A stretch of 64,000 nt of DNA. Source: Phellopilus nigrolimitatus. Lineage: Eukaryota > Basidiomycota > Agaricomycetes > Hymenochaetales > Hymenochaetaceae. Of this stretch, positions 8,678 to 20,700 are shown one piece after another; position 1 is the stretch's first letter, and each line of letters opens with the position of its first letter. Made by a program: the position numbers and the translations under genes. The notes beneath the pieces are model-generated. The model was not told where the DNA came from and did not search any database. It saw only the letters and a list, made by a program, of their open reading frames with translations. The stretch covers positions 1,364,001-1,428,000 of the forward strand of contig JAJOHG010000001.1 of assembly GCA_021029095.1 (NCBI GenBank), given 5' to 3'.

Positions 8678-11244
8678 ATGGCAGATATGGACGTTCTTGC
8701 TGCTATGGGCATTTCAGGTTTCGGAAAAGCGCCGAAGAAAGGCAAGACTGTCATCAACACCAGCCATTTTGACAGGAACAAGAGGCCTGACGACAAAGTA
8801 AGCACACTGGAAACCTTCATCCGAGAACAATGTTGACTGTAATTTTTTTGTTTCTAGCCAGATCTATTATCTTCCAAGCCAAATGACCAGACAGTAACGG
8901 AGTCACATGAGCACATCGATAAGCCGGTTGCCGGACCAAGCACACAAAGGAAAACGCCTGTGTCGCCTGAGCTCGGCCCTCAGCCATTCCTTCGCGCGGT
9001 CGACGACGACGTTGACGATGACGAGCCCGAATACGATCCGGATGAGCAAGATGTCGAGTTCGACTTCCCCATCTCTCATGAGCTTTTTATGAAAGATCAT
9101 ACGAAGGTTGTTTCGGCGCTCGCGGTCGACCCGTCTGGTGCGCGCTTCGTCACTGGTTCGCATGATTACGACTGCAAACTCTGGGACTTTGGTGGGATGG
9201 GTGCCTCTCCCAAGCCGTTCAAGTCGTGGGAGCCGGCGAGCACGTACTACGTATGTTCGCATCTTCGAGCGCTTTCCCGAGCCTGACTTGACAATAGTAT
9301 GCAGATACACGACCTCAAGTTCTCATCTGATGGAACCAAGTTTCTTGTGATCTCTGGAACTATCCAGCCAAAACTGTATGATCGCGATGGCGAAGAAGTG
9401 TGAGAAACCTTGTACAAGCTTTGTTATAAATGTAATTTAACTTCTTCGCAGCGCGACATATATCAAAGGGGACATGTATATACGTGATATGAAGCATACC
9501 GCGTACGTTGAGAATCGTAATCTTTTCGCCATTGACCACGCTGACCATGCTGTAGAGGCCATGTAGGGGAGCTAACCTGTTGCGCATGGCATCCTAAAGA
9601 CCCAAATACTTTCATAACGAGTTCTGCGGACTCGACTGTCAGGTATGATGAGTTTTCGCTCTTTCAAGACAACTCGAGCCTAATTTTGGAACTGGACAGA
9701 ATATGGGATGTCGAGAATAAGCGAAAACAGAAGACTGTAATCGTTGTGAAGTCGAAGGAACGAGGCACGCGGACGAAGGTCACGACCTGCGCATACTCGT
9801 ATGATGCGAAGTATATTGGGGGCGGTAAGCACTCTTGGAGTGGTTATGAAACAGACTGAGTCCTCACTAATTTCATTCCAGCTTGTTTTGACGGTACTTT
9901 ACACATGTGGAAGGCAAACTCAAACTTTGTACGGCCGGACATGACAATTGAAGGAGCGCATACAAAAGGCACGGAAACAGGATCGATGGTTTTTTCAGTG
10001 GACGGCAGAACCGTTCTCACCAGAGGAGGCGACGATACCGTGAAACTTTGGGATTTGCGGTCCTTCCGCAAACCTTTGGCAACACGAAGTAATATCCCCA
10101 CCCTTTACCCAACGACGAATGCAGTATTCAGCCCGGATGAAAAACACATAATCACTGGATCCGGCTCAACGACCAAAGGAGGAAAAGGAAAGCTGCTGTT
10201 CCTCCGGAAAGGTGATTTGGAGCCTGTTAGGGAGCTGGAAATGGACAGCACACCGGTCAAGGTCCTTTGGCACCCCAAGATTAATCAGGTGTGTGCATGC
10301 GCTACTTGCTTTTCCTGTCAAGCTCACCTTTGGGCACCGTAGATTTTGGTTGGCCAAGCGAATGGTCAGGTGTCCTGTTTGTACTCGCCCGAGCACTCTT
10401 TGAACGGCGCAAAGCTGTTAGCCAATAAGTCGCACGTCAAGCGGCCAACGGTGGAGTCGATGTCATCGGCCGTTCTGCAACCACAAATCATCACTCCGCA
10501 CGCTTTACCCATGTTCCGCGATGGCGACGACGGGAGGAGCGGTAAACGGAAGAGAGAAAAGGAGCGGTTGGATCCGCGCAAGAGCAAACGACCAGAGCTA
10601 CCTGTCACTGGACCCGGTAGGGGTGGGCGCGTCGGTGCGAGTGCAACACAACACGTTGTTCAAAACCTATTCAGGGACACGACGAGAGATCAAGATGTGA
10701 GTTGTACCTTCCTTTTGATGTTTCTGATGGAGATACTGCGAGCGTGCATCTTGCTTTTCAATTCTTTCTGAAACGGATTTTCCAATTCACGACTCGGGTG
10801 GGCGAGCCGTAAGACGCTTGACGTTTTTCTAGCGCTGATTATTTATTGCCGCGTTCTTCCGAGGTCATTTTCGCTTTGACTTTTTTCTCGCGCCATCCCT
10901 TTGTTCTGTTTCTCAATGTCAACATTGACTATTTTCTGATGATGGCTGACGATGCACTGTTATCCAGCCCCGGGAGGCGTTGCTGAAGTATGCCGATCTA
11001 GCAGACAAGGATCCTCAATGGACGTCAGGTGCGTGATTTTTTTTTCTTGTTGCGACGGAAGGTGGCTGACGAAAAAACTGTATTTGGTATATGGTGGCTG
11101 TCCTCGGCAAATTTGCCGTTGTATGTCGTAACTCTATCGCGGACATTGATTGGGCTATTATCAGCATGGAGACAAAACCAGCCCAATCCTGTGTTTGCAG
11201 AGGTCGAAGAGGAGGAAGGGGAAGAGGAGAAGGAGGCGGGATAG
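8678..11244 (+). CDS. WD40-repeat protein, WDR70/Gad-1 family
   Basis: Nuclear WD40 protein of the WDR70 (gastrulation defective 1) family; animal members act in chromatin ubiquitylation and DNA repair. Ten exons join in frame: 8678-8797, 8858-9250, 9305-9399, 9452-9502, 9556-9642, 9700-9834, 9882-10288, 10343-10696, 10968-11028 and 11165-11244. The start MADMDVLAAMGISGFGKAPK is family-typical. An acidic stretch (DDDVDDDEPEYDPDEQD) precedes the propeller. Repeats include KVVSALAVDPSGARFVTGSH..LWDF, ADSTVRIWDV, ACFDGTLHMWK and GGDDTVKLWDL. A basic tail (GKRKREKERLDPRKSKRPE) leads to PREALLKYADLADKDPQW and AWRQNQPNPVF, the conserved end of the family. Exon 9 is followed by an in-frame TGA in the intron, so a shorter read-out ending at 11036 is possible if the last intron is kept. 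Confidence 0.9.
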
Positions 11245-11498
11245 ATAGATAGACAGTGGCTGTCAGTAGAATAAAGGTGATGGATGGGACCCCGGAGTAG
11301 ATTAGGGCGGAGATTGAAGAATGACCCGAAAAGGGAAGAGTGGACCCTGGATAAACAGGGGCAAGCAGCTGGGAATGGGCCACCTATATAATTCGGAGTC
11401 GCTCACGTTGAAGTCTGCCCGCCCCAAACCCCCAAATCTCTCTGTGTCCGCCCCCAATCCTCTTGTCAATCACGTGAACTAGAAAAAAGCCGGCCCTA

Positions 11499-14263
11499 AT
11501 GTCTGCCCCTTCCGACGCGCTCGCCGTCGAAGCCACCGTCGTCAACGACCTCAACAAGGCCTCCTCCATCCTCAACGGCTCCAACGGCGTCCTCGTTTCT
11601 ACCGACAACGTCGACAACGGTGCGCTCAGCAGTGCCCCCGACTCTCCCGCTATCCCGTCCCCTTCCACCAATGCTGCTTCTCCCCCAGTCAAAATAGATC
11701 TCGACTACGCCCAACGCGAGTCCGATGCCCGCCATGAACCCATCTCTATCTCTCTCTCCAAAATTGATGACGTGTCAATTCACCACCAGTTCAGTTCTCC
11801 CGCCGATCCAGGTTCGTCACCGTTGTTTATCTTTTCGACGCGTACCGTGTTTAATACAATTTATTTTGCTTAGCTTCAATACCTGTTTCACCACCGAAGG
11901 GGACATCGCCTACACCGCCTGGTCAGCTACTGGAGGATGTGCACATGGCAGAGCAAACCGCCGCGGCTTCGGATACTTCACCTGCGTCGATGGATGGAAA
12001 CGTCAATGGGGTTAATGGGACGAATGGTGTTCATGAAATAAACGGGTTGGACGAGGCTAATGAGGTCGACGGTGTTGCTTATCCCGTCAACATGAACGTG
12101 GACACTCCGTTTGCTTCATCCTCCCGGGTGTCAGAAATGAACGATGGTGATGCAGGGGATTTCGACCAACCGCCGCCCGCGAAACGAGCGAGGAAGCTGT
12201 CGGATGCCGAGCAAGCGTCACTCGCTCATGTAAGCACATTGCATGTAATACGCCGTCGACGGGCGTGCTGACTAGCCTGTATTTGAAGTCACCTGCTCCC
12301 CCGCCTCCGCCCTCCACCGCCGCCAAGTCGGATGATTCGAACCGCCGCTCAGCGACTCCGTCGCCTCCGAAGGAGCGTAAAGCAACTTTGAGTCAGCAAC
12401 AGTTTAGATTTTGCATTTCTACTGTTCGTCAATTGCGAAAGTTAAAGGATGCAACGCCGTTCCTTAAACCCGTCGATGCCGTTGCGCTTAACATTCCTCA
12501 CTATCATTCTATCATCAAACGCCCCACAGACTTCTCCACCATTGACCGCAAGCTTGCTTCCTCTAACCCTACGAAGCCTGACCCGAATCCCAACAACCCT
12601 CGCTACCTTAATGCCGACGAGTTTGTCGCGGACGTACGACAAATTTTCGAGAACGCTGCAACTTTTAATGGACCTGAACATGTTGTAACTCAGATGGGGA
12701 AACGCGTTGAAGCGGTGTTTGATAAGCAAATCAAGCAGCTGCCGCTGCCCGCAGAGGAAGTAAGTTTCTCTTAGTTTCTATCAGTTGGCTGCCAGGCATT
12801 GATACGTTTTACAGCCGAAGCCTCCAGTACCAAAGAAGCTGCCTACTCCACAGCCGCCAGCACCTCCTGTTCCAACCAAGAAGGCATCTATCGCGCGTCG
12901 TCCTTCCACGTCCATACCGACCATTCGGAGGAACGATACAACAGAGACCGCAAGGCCGAAGCGAGAAATCCACCCTCCGCCGCCGAAAGATCTTCCTTAT
13001 GCAGAACCGCCGAAGAAAGTGAGGACGGCGAGGAAGGGAAAGGCAAACGATGGGACGGAGGACCAGTTGAAATACTGTGCGAAGATCCTGGCTGATTTAC
13101 ACAAGAAGTCCTTGGCCCCTATAGCGAGTCCTTTTTACGAGCCTGTTGGTAAGTATACTTACCTTTCGATTGAGCAAAGTGAAACTCATTGGGAATGAAG
13201 ATCCTGTCAAACTCGGTATTCCTGCTTACCCAAGGGTTGTTAAGAAGCCCATGGACATGTCGACGATGAAGAAAAAGCTTGAGAACAAGGAGTATGCGAC
13301 CGCCGATAAATTTTACAACGACTTCGCTCTTATGATAAAGAATTGTATGGCATTCAATCCGGTCGGTACGGATGTACAGGCTGCTGGTGTCGAGCTCCAG
13401 CGTGTCTTCGAGGAAAAGTGGAATGGCCTTCCACCGCTCAGGGGACAAAGTGATGAGGAGGAAGATGAGGAAGATGAAGACAGTGAGGAAGAACGCAATC
13501 GTGAGTGTTTAATCGAGTTTGTCGAGGGTTGATATAACTTACAGAAAAAAATTGCGCCAGGCACCATTGTGTTGATGGAATCTCAGATCGAATCAATGAA
13601 GGGCGACTTGGCTGCATTAAAGAGCAAATCCAAGAAGCCGAAAAAGGAGAAGAAGGAGAAAAAACGCGAAAAGCACATCTCTCCTCCTATAGCATCTTCT
13701 TCCAAGACAAATGGTAGGCCTACTAAGTCGGCGCCAAAGAAGAAGAGCTCAAAGAAGGCGGCGATTCCCAACGACGATGTCTTGTCTTTTGATCAAAAGA
13801 AGGATTTGAGCGAAACGATCACGACGCTGGAGGGCGACAAGCTCCAAAAGGTCATTGACATCATTCATGAGGGTGTACCCGAAATTCGCGACGTGCGTAT
13901 TATTTTTTGTCCTAGTTGATTCTCGTTGTTCACTTGGCGATTTAGAGCACCGAAGAGATCGAGCTTGATATTGACCAGCTTCCTGCGCCTGTGCTTATGA
14001 AGTTGTACAACTATGTTCTTCGTCCACTCCGTTCGGCACCAACGAAGAGGTCTCGTACGGGCACAGGTACGGGTACTGGTGGATTGAAGCGGAAGAGTAT
14101 GGACGAGGATCTGGAGGCGGAAAAGATTCGTCAGCTGGAAGAGCGCATGAAAATGTTCGACAAGCAACACCCCACTGGGATGGGCATGGGTAAACGAGAC
14201 GATGATAGCGAGCACTCTTCGGACGACAGCTCCTCCGACAGTTCTGGCAGCGATTCGGAGTAA
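11499..14263 (+). CDS. BET-family double bromodomain protein (Bdf1-like)
   Basis: Chromatin reader that binds acetylated histone tails; fungal Bdf1 associates with TFIID and SWR1. A low-complexity N-terminus (about 230 residues, including an Asn-Gly-Val rich run near 12000) has a nuclear signal PPPAKRARKLSD. Bromodomain 1 spans about 12390-12760: QFRFCISTVRQLRKLKDATP, YHSIIKRPTDFSTIDRKL and NAATFNGPEHVV, with the Asn that anchors acetyl-lysine. Bromodomain 2 spans about 13060-13430: CAKILADLHKKS, YPRVVKKPMDMSTMKKKL and NCMAFNPVGTDV, also with its Asn. An acidic run (EEEDEEDEDSEEE), a Lys-rich segment and an ET domain (DQKKDLSETITTLEGDKLQK, VLMKLYNYVLRPL) follow, ending in a Ser-Asp tail. All BET parts are in order. 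Introns are short, for example one of about 60 nt within bromodomain 2. Confidence 0.93.
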
Positions 14264-14679
14264 TTGATTCTCTTGATGGACTTTTCTTTTCCGGGTGCCA
14301 CGTTATTGAGTGCATCTTAATTTTGTTGCGCATGTCGCTTGTTCATTCGTTCCTCACTTCTCACAAATCTTCGCAGTCGAGATACACCTGTTCAAGAGTT
14401 TGTTCTGTTTTATAGTACCGCGAGATTCTTTATTGTCATCCAATGTAGCAAATTAGTATAGTAGCTTATGAGAATTCCACTGTTTTTCGACTCGCGACGT
14501 AACGTAAGAGCCGGTCCGTTTATGGTAATCAGCGTTGAGGATTTGGTGTCAAACCAAGTCTGACTGTGCTGGTCACTCGTCAACGACGTACCATTGACCG
14601 ACAACATCGTCGACCCATCTTCTGGAGCCTTTTGCTGTTTGCAGCTTGCCCTTTCACCCCATCCCTCAGTATCTATATC
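14264..14679. other. Intergenic
   Basis: 3' flank of the BET gene and promoter of the RNA-binding gene. T-rich, no gene seen. Confidence 0.5.
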
Positions 14680-17527
14680 ATGCTTTATGACCCGTCGACG
14701 AACAGCGCGCTCCATGCCTGGCTTGTAAAGACACTTGAACCAATGCAAGTAGAAACTTTTTTGGCTCGCATGTTATCCTGACCATTTCGTGCAGTTGCGA
14801 CGCTGAACCCGAGGCGCTTGCTACATACATTGTCGCTCTTCTAAAACACGATGTCCCAGAACAGGAGTTGCGGCAAGAGGTTGTAAAGCAATTGGACGAA
14901 TTCTTTGAAAACGGTGCGTAGACTACGCTCGTCTTGCTTTAGTTCCCGTGCTTACAGTTGTTGTAGGAGCATCTGCTTTCATTGATACACTTTTCGCTGC
15001 ATTGCGCTCAAAATCCTACATACCGTACTCCTCGTCGTCAGGCCCCTACCCGCCCGCGAGCAACAAGTCACAAGACACGGGGATTCCTATCCCCCTTGAT
15101 GCGTTGATTTCGCCATCGACCTCAACATCTCCGGACAGAGGCACGAAAAGAAGCCTTGACGACGAAGACCGCGAGTCGCGCGGTCCTCCAAAGGGCCCGA
15201 GGCTGAGCAACGAAGCATACTTCTCGCGAAATTCACATGCAAACGGACATGGGCAGGCGGACAACTGGCAGCGAGGGCAGATAGATGGCCAAAGGGGTGA
15301 TTATGGGATGAATGGGGGACTGATAAACGGGACGAATGGTCATGGCGGCCATGGAGGACGACCTTACCAAGCCCCTAATGGCAGACCCATGTTGCCACGG
15401 GGCGTTTGCAGGGACTATCACCGTACGTTTGGTTCAGTTGTGATTCAGTCATGCATCATCAGCTTGTGAGTCAAACTGACATTCGATATCTTCAGTGAAG
15501 GGCTTCTGTTCGCGAGGAGTGATGTGCAAGTTTAGTCACGACGATGCGGTGTTTCCCCCGCAAGTGAACGTGCCTTTGAACGGCGGAAACGTACCCTTCG
15601 CGAATATGTACAACGGGATGCCGTTCGGTATGAATGCTGGACAGACTTCGACGTACGACCCGAATGACTCACGCATGGACATGCGTCCACGCGGCACGTA
15701 CCCGCGCGTACCAATTATGCCGCGCACACCGAATGGGACTGGCGATGGTAGTCAAATATTCAAGACCCGCGGCGAGCTTCCTGTGATCCAGGATCTCACT
15801 CCCGCACGTTCGCGAGACGAGTCTCTTGCGATGGATTTAACTCCATCAAACGATGTTCCTAGTGTTCCTTCAACAAACACCGTGCTGGATATCCAGATGC
15901 AGTCACCTTCACCGGTGCCTCCGAATTTTAATGGTCTATCTCAGGCCCCTCAAAATATGCCTCAAAATATACCTCAAACAATGCCGCCACAAAATGTTCG
16001 ACCGCCTAGAGGTGGCAACGCTGGTTTTCGTGGACGTGGGCGTGGTGGTCGAGGAACCTTCGGAGGCGACCATCAGAACTTTAGTGGCGGAGATCCCGGT
16101 CAGAGCAAAACTATCGTTGTCGAGAAAATCCCTGAGGAGCACCTTTCGCTTGAGGCGGTCAATGGATGGTTTAAACGCTTTGGAACCGTCACAAATGTAG
16201 CAGTCGATGCTTCCGGAGGGAAAGCCCTCGTTAGCTTCTCGACTCACGACGAGGCTCGCGCAGCTTGGGGTGCTCAGGAGGCAGTCTTCAACAACCGTTT
16301 CGTCAAAATATTTTGGCATCGTCCGATGGAGGGACAAGGTGGCGTCGGCTCGCGTGCACTACAGGCGTCTGCGACTTTGGTTGCAAATATGGCAACGCAA
16401 GAGAAAGAACCAGCTCCAGCCACCACTGAAACTCTCAAGCACGCAGCAGCAGCTGCGCCTACGCCTGCTGCTGTCTCGACCCCAAAGACCGCTATGACTT
16501 CGAAATTGACTGCGTTACAGTTAAAACAGCAACTTCTGGAGAAGCAGATAGCAGAGCAGAAAGAACTGATGGCGAAGCTCGGAACAGCTACTCCGGAGGA
16601 AAAGAAGGAAATAATGACTCGATTACGAAAACTTGCCGCAGAGATGAAGGCACCTTCCGCAGCGGACACTGTTGCAACAACGCCTGCGAAAACTACGCCT
16701 GCGAGAGCTGCGCCTGCGAGAGCTGCGCCTGCGCATGGGTCGGATGATAAAGAGCGAAGGGCGAGGGAACTTCTTGACATGGAACTTGATATGCATGCAA
16801 GAGCTGGTGAGGACAATGGGCCTTCAGAGAGTGAAGAGACACCCGAGAGCCTGCAAGAGAAGCTAGCCAAGCTACGAGCAGAAGCTAGCGCTTTAGGCAT
16901 CTCGGATGCGGCACTTCCTTCGTTTTCCCCGTCATTCCGTGGGTACCGAGGGAGGGGGCGAGGGAGAGGCAGCTATCGCGGGGCATCGCGTGGCGGACCT
17001 CCTCGTGCGAGCATGAAACTCGATAATCGGCCGAAGGCGCTACTTGTGAAAGGGGTTTCTTCACAAGACCCTGACGTTATGCAAGCTGTACGTTCGTGGT
17101 ATGAGGTGAGTGTATACATCTATCATGTCCTCCACGTACAGTAGTATAATTAAACTAAATATTTTCCAGGGTGGTGGACAGTTGGCCTCTATCGATGTAC
17201 ACGATGATGATTCTTTAGTCGTTCATTTCCTCACGAGAGCGGCGGCAGAACAGGTGTGTTTTCTTACGTTTTGTGTCATTGTGTCATACTAAGTCACTTA
17301 CGCTCGTGTAGGGCCTGGCTAAAGGAACGACTATCCCCTCTGCGGGCATAGTCAAACTTGGCTGGCACAACGACATTTTTCCTGCAAAATCGGCGCCTGT
17401 CCCGCAGACCTTCACAGAAAAGAAACTCCCTGTGTTCGGTGATGACCGGCCGCCCTCCCCTCGGACAGAAGATGTACCCGAAGAGACCGGCTGGGGGAAC
17501 GAGGAGGATGGTATGGGAATGTTCTGA
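14680..17527 (+). CDS. RBM26/RBM27-like RNA-binding protein (Rmn1 type)
   Basis: Homologue of metazoan RBM26/27 and fission-yeast Rmn1, which work with nuclear RNA surveillance (PAXT/MTREC). Six exons: 14680-14744, 14795-14913, 14967-15422, 15496-17105, 17170-17253 and 17312-17527. The N-terminal PWI-like domain reads LHAWLVKTLEPICDAEPEAL and LLKHDVPEQELRQEV. A CCCH finger (CRDYHLKGFCSRGVMCKFSH, C-x8-C-x5-C-x3-H) is split by intron 3. RRM1 starts KTIVVEKIPEEHLSLEAVNG, preceded by an RGG-like stretch. A coiled coil follows (LKQQLLEKQIAEQKELMAKL). A second, divergent RRM starts RPKALLVKGVSS and ends IVKLGWHND. The first intron starts with GC, not GT; only that junction gives the conserved LEPICDAEP. 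Short TPARAAPA repeats lie near 16680-16735. Confidence 0.9.
14745..14794 (+). other. GC-AG intron
   Basis: 50-nt intron with donor AT|GCAAGT and acceptor GTGCAG. The nearby GT would throw the frame out, while the GC donor restores the family-conserved peptide across the join. Seen by frame and homology, not by transcript. Confidence 0.8.
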
Positions 17528-17785
17528 GCTGGCCTGATTATAAGCATGTGTCCGTGCAATTGTATCTCTTACTTTCAATGTCTTTGTCCAGTGCCGTATA
17601 TTATTACTTAGCTACTTACTATGCGAAAGCTTGCTTTTGCTAACGCACGATTTGTTCTACTACTTTTTTCTTCTTTTTGCTACTAACATGATTGATCATG
17701 AAATTGCTGCTGCTATAATTCGGACGGACATACGAATAACAATTACGAATACAGTTTAAGAAGTCCACTATACATACAAACGATC

Positions 17786-20700
17786 TTAGCTTTCGCTAGA
17801 TTGATCACAGAGGATCGTGTCGTCGTCGTTCACGACGAAACTGCCCATATGATACTCATCCGGCTCGCTGCCTCGTGCAGGGGAAGAACTCCAATCTTCA
17901 GGGTGCGGAACCTGTGTTCTCCCGCCAGCGAACGCGCCCACGCGCTTCGGCCTCTGAGCAAAGTGCAGTCCACTGACAAACCCAGGCGCCTGCGTCATCA
18001 GTCCCATGCGGTACGCCGCAGTCTGATTGTAGGATGGCGAGACCTGTGTTTCCACGGGCTCTTCCAAGAAGCGGCGATCAGAGTCCGACTCCACCATGTC
18101 CACGTCCGAGTCTCCCTCCGACATCTCATCGCCCGAGTGTGCAGCCTCCACGTCGAACAGCATTGGGTTGCTCTTCATCTTCAGTTTTGATCTCTTTGGT
18201 ACCTTCTCTTTCGGCATCTGTGGAAGCGTGGGAGCTGCAGGAGGGGGCATCAAGTCTGGCGATTGACGGCGGACTATGCGACGGGGAGCGGGCTGCTGTT
18301 CAACTGTCGGCGAAGAGGGTGGCGCCCGCAGCTTCACCGCCCTTCTCTTGACCGGACGCCGCACTTCAAACGTAGGCTCTGGCACAGCGAAGGAATCAGT
18401 TTGTATTGTCTCGCAGAGGAGACGCTAGGTCGTCAATAACGGGTTTTGCGGTAGACTGATTCCAGAGTAGAAGCACCAGTAGGTGGATCGGGCGAACTGC
18501 TATGAATTTGTCGCAATTGGGCTTTTGCGCTTCGAAAGTGACCTCCTTTGTTAATAGACCTAGGCTTGTCCGCCTCCACTTGAGAAGAGGGAAGCTTTGG
18601 CAAGACCTCGACATCCGAGTCACTTTCAATTGTTAATAACCAGTCACTGGGTTTCTCGCTGCATCCCGGCGATGCCAGCGTCGCATTAGCAGAACTCAAG
18701 TTTGAAGTTACTGTAGAAGAGGTACGCTTTCTGGCAGCTAAATTCAGGACGGAATCAGGAGGAGAGGATACATATCTTTGCCTTCGCTGAGTTCGAGGTT
18801 GGACCGGTGAAATCTCCGAATCACTGCTGTCGGAAGATGTCATCCCGTTCCGAGTAGGTGCTACCCTTCAGCGACTTGAGCCCCAATTGAATGTCGAGGT
18901 CGTCTTCGTCATCCTCCAAACGGTCCGGAAGTGGGTCTTTGAAGTAGTCCTTCATAGAACGCTGCTCTGTCTTTGACTTTTCGGCAATTCGTACTTCTTC
19001 CCCTTTGTCTTGGAGGTCGTCTTTGGCCTCTTTTTCTTTGGCGTTGAGGTAGGACCGCGTAGACCGTTAACGATCTCTGCATCGTCGCTGTCTTCGTCCA
19101 GATCGGATTCGCGAAGCAGCTTCGCCTTCTTCGCCTTCTTTGTCTTAGGCCGGAGCTCAGCCGCCGTGACAAAGCCTGTCATGGCACCAAGAGGAACATT
19201 TCGATTGATGTCGTTGTTTCGCTTCCTCTTCTTGTCTTTGGCGGGGGAATCTTTCGCTGGTTTGGATACATATTCCTCGATCTCCATGGTCGTCTGGATA
19301 CACTGCGGCTGAACTCTATCCGGGAGAAGACGCTCGACGTCACCGTATAGTTCCAGCTGATTGCCACTGATGATTGTGTCCTGTACGTCTGTGTAGCTTT
19401 CTTTGGACTTCTCCCAGTTTCTTTCCTCTCTCTCCTCGGCGAGCAGGACATCCACAAAGCCAGCTCTCTTGCGTCCAGTTCGACCTACACGTTGTAGCTG
19501 AATGGGGCTGATCAGTTGCGACCCTTTGATTACATGGATACTTCGTCTCACCATACGAATGGAACTCTTTTGCGAGTCATAACAGATGATCCTGTCGATT
19601 TCCCCAATATCCAGACCCTCCTCTCCGATAGACGTTGAGACAAGGATGTTGAATTCGCCCTCTTTGAATTTGCGGATGACCTAGAATTACATTAGTCGAA
19701 TCTCTTTTCAGGTATCCAAGTACAAACGAACACCAAGTTGACCGGCTTGCCCAAGACCGCTGCGACCTTGCTTGTCTTTGGCTTGGCCAATAAAGGCTGC
19801 TGCTCGCAACATCGGTCTATGACGATTGAGTAACTGCATAACTTCCTCGACACAGTCCCGGAATTGAACGAAAACCATAATCTTCGAATCGTTTGATAGT
19901 ACACTGCGACCACCACCGTTACTGTTTTCGGTTCCAGGCGTTTCCGGATTGCGCTCTGCGTTCACGAAGTGCGATAGAAGCAGTGACAGCAGCTTGTCCA
20001 TCTTCGGGTGCGGCGCGAAGCCTGAAGTCTCCTGGCGCTCGCACTCTTCCATAAGTTTGAGGTAGTCTGGGTGTTTCAGCACGACGCGCATCTGCTTGTC
20101 GGTAGGCTTATCGCTCTCGTTCAAAGTTTCACGAAGTCCTTTAAGCGTTTGAAAACACATTCTCAGGCTGCATTCCATCTAAAATCTAAGTAAGCTCTTA
20201 AATGTCGTGTCAAAAAACGGTAAATCGCTTGCCAAATTCCCCATCGCTTGAGCCATGATCCGCAGTACCTTGAGGACTCCAAAAGCCCAAGATAGACCCT
20301 TTCCTCCGTTCATTTGACCGATCTTTTGCATCGTAGATTGACAGGCGTAAGGATGTAGCATAACAGGACTATTAGCATACATCAGACGTGCTCCCACTAC
20401 CCTCTTGAGATGTGGCTATGTCGTCAATGAAATCAGTAAACATCTTGCAATTCGAGGAATATTTAATGCACCTCAATCAAGCTGCTCAGCAGGTCTCGCA
20501 CTTTGGAAACAGATTCATCCATCTTGATGATGTGGATTTTAATTTCCTAAAACCACATATGGTTTAGGAATGTTGGCATTAACTTTGTATACGCATAGCT
20601 TGCCTTTTTGAAGATATACTTTTGGAGGTCATGACTCTGCTCGTTACGGATTTCGATGTGGCTGATATGAAGGGAATCGACGATAGACTGGACAGATTCA

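Noticed and set aside
11015..11383. Minus-strand 122-codon frame between WDR70 and BET genes
   Set aside because: It overlaps the last WDR70 exon, which has clear family support.
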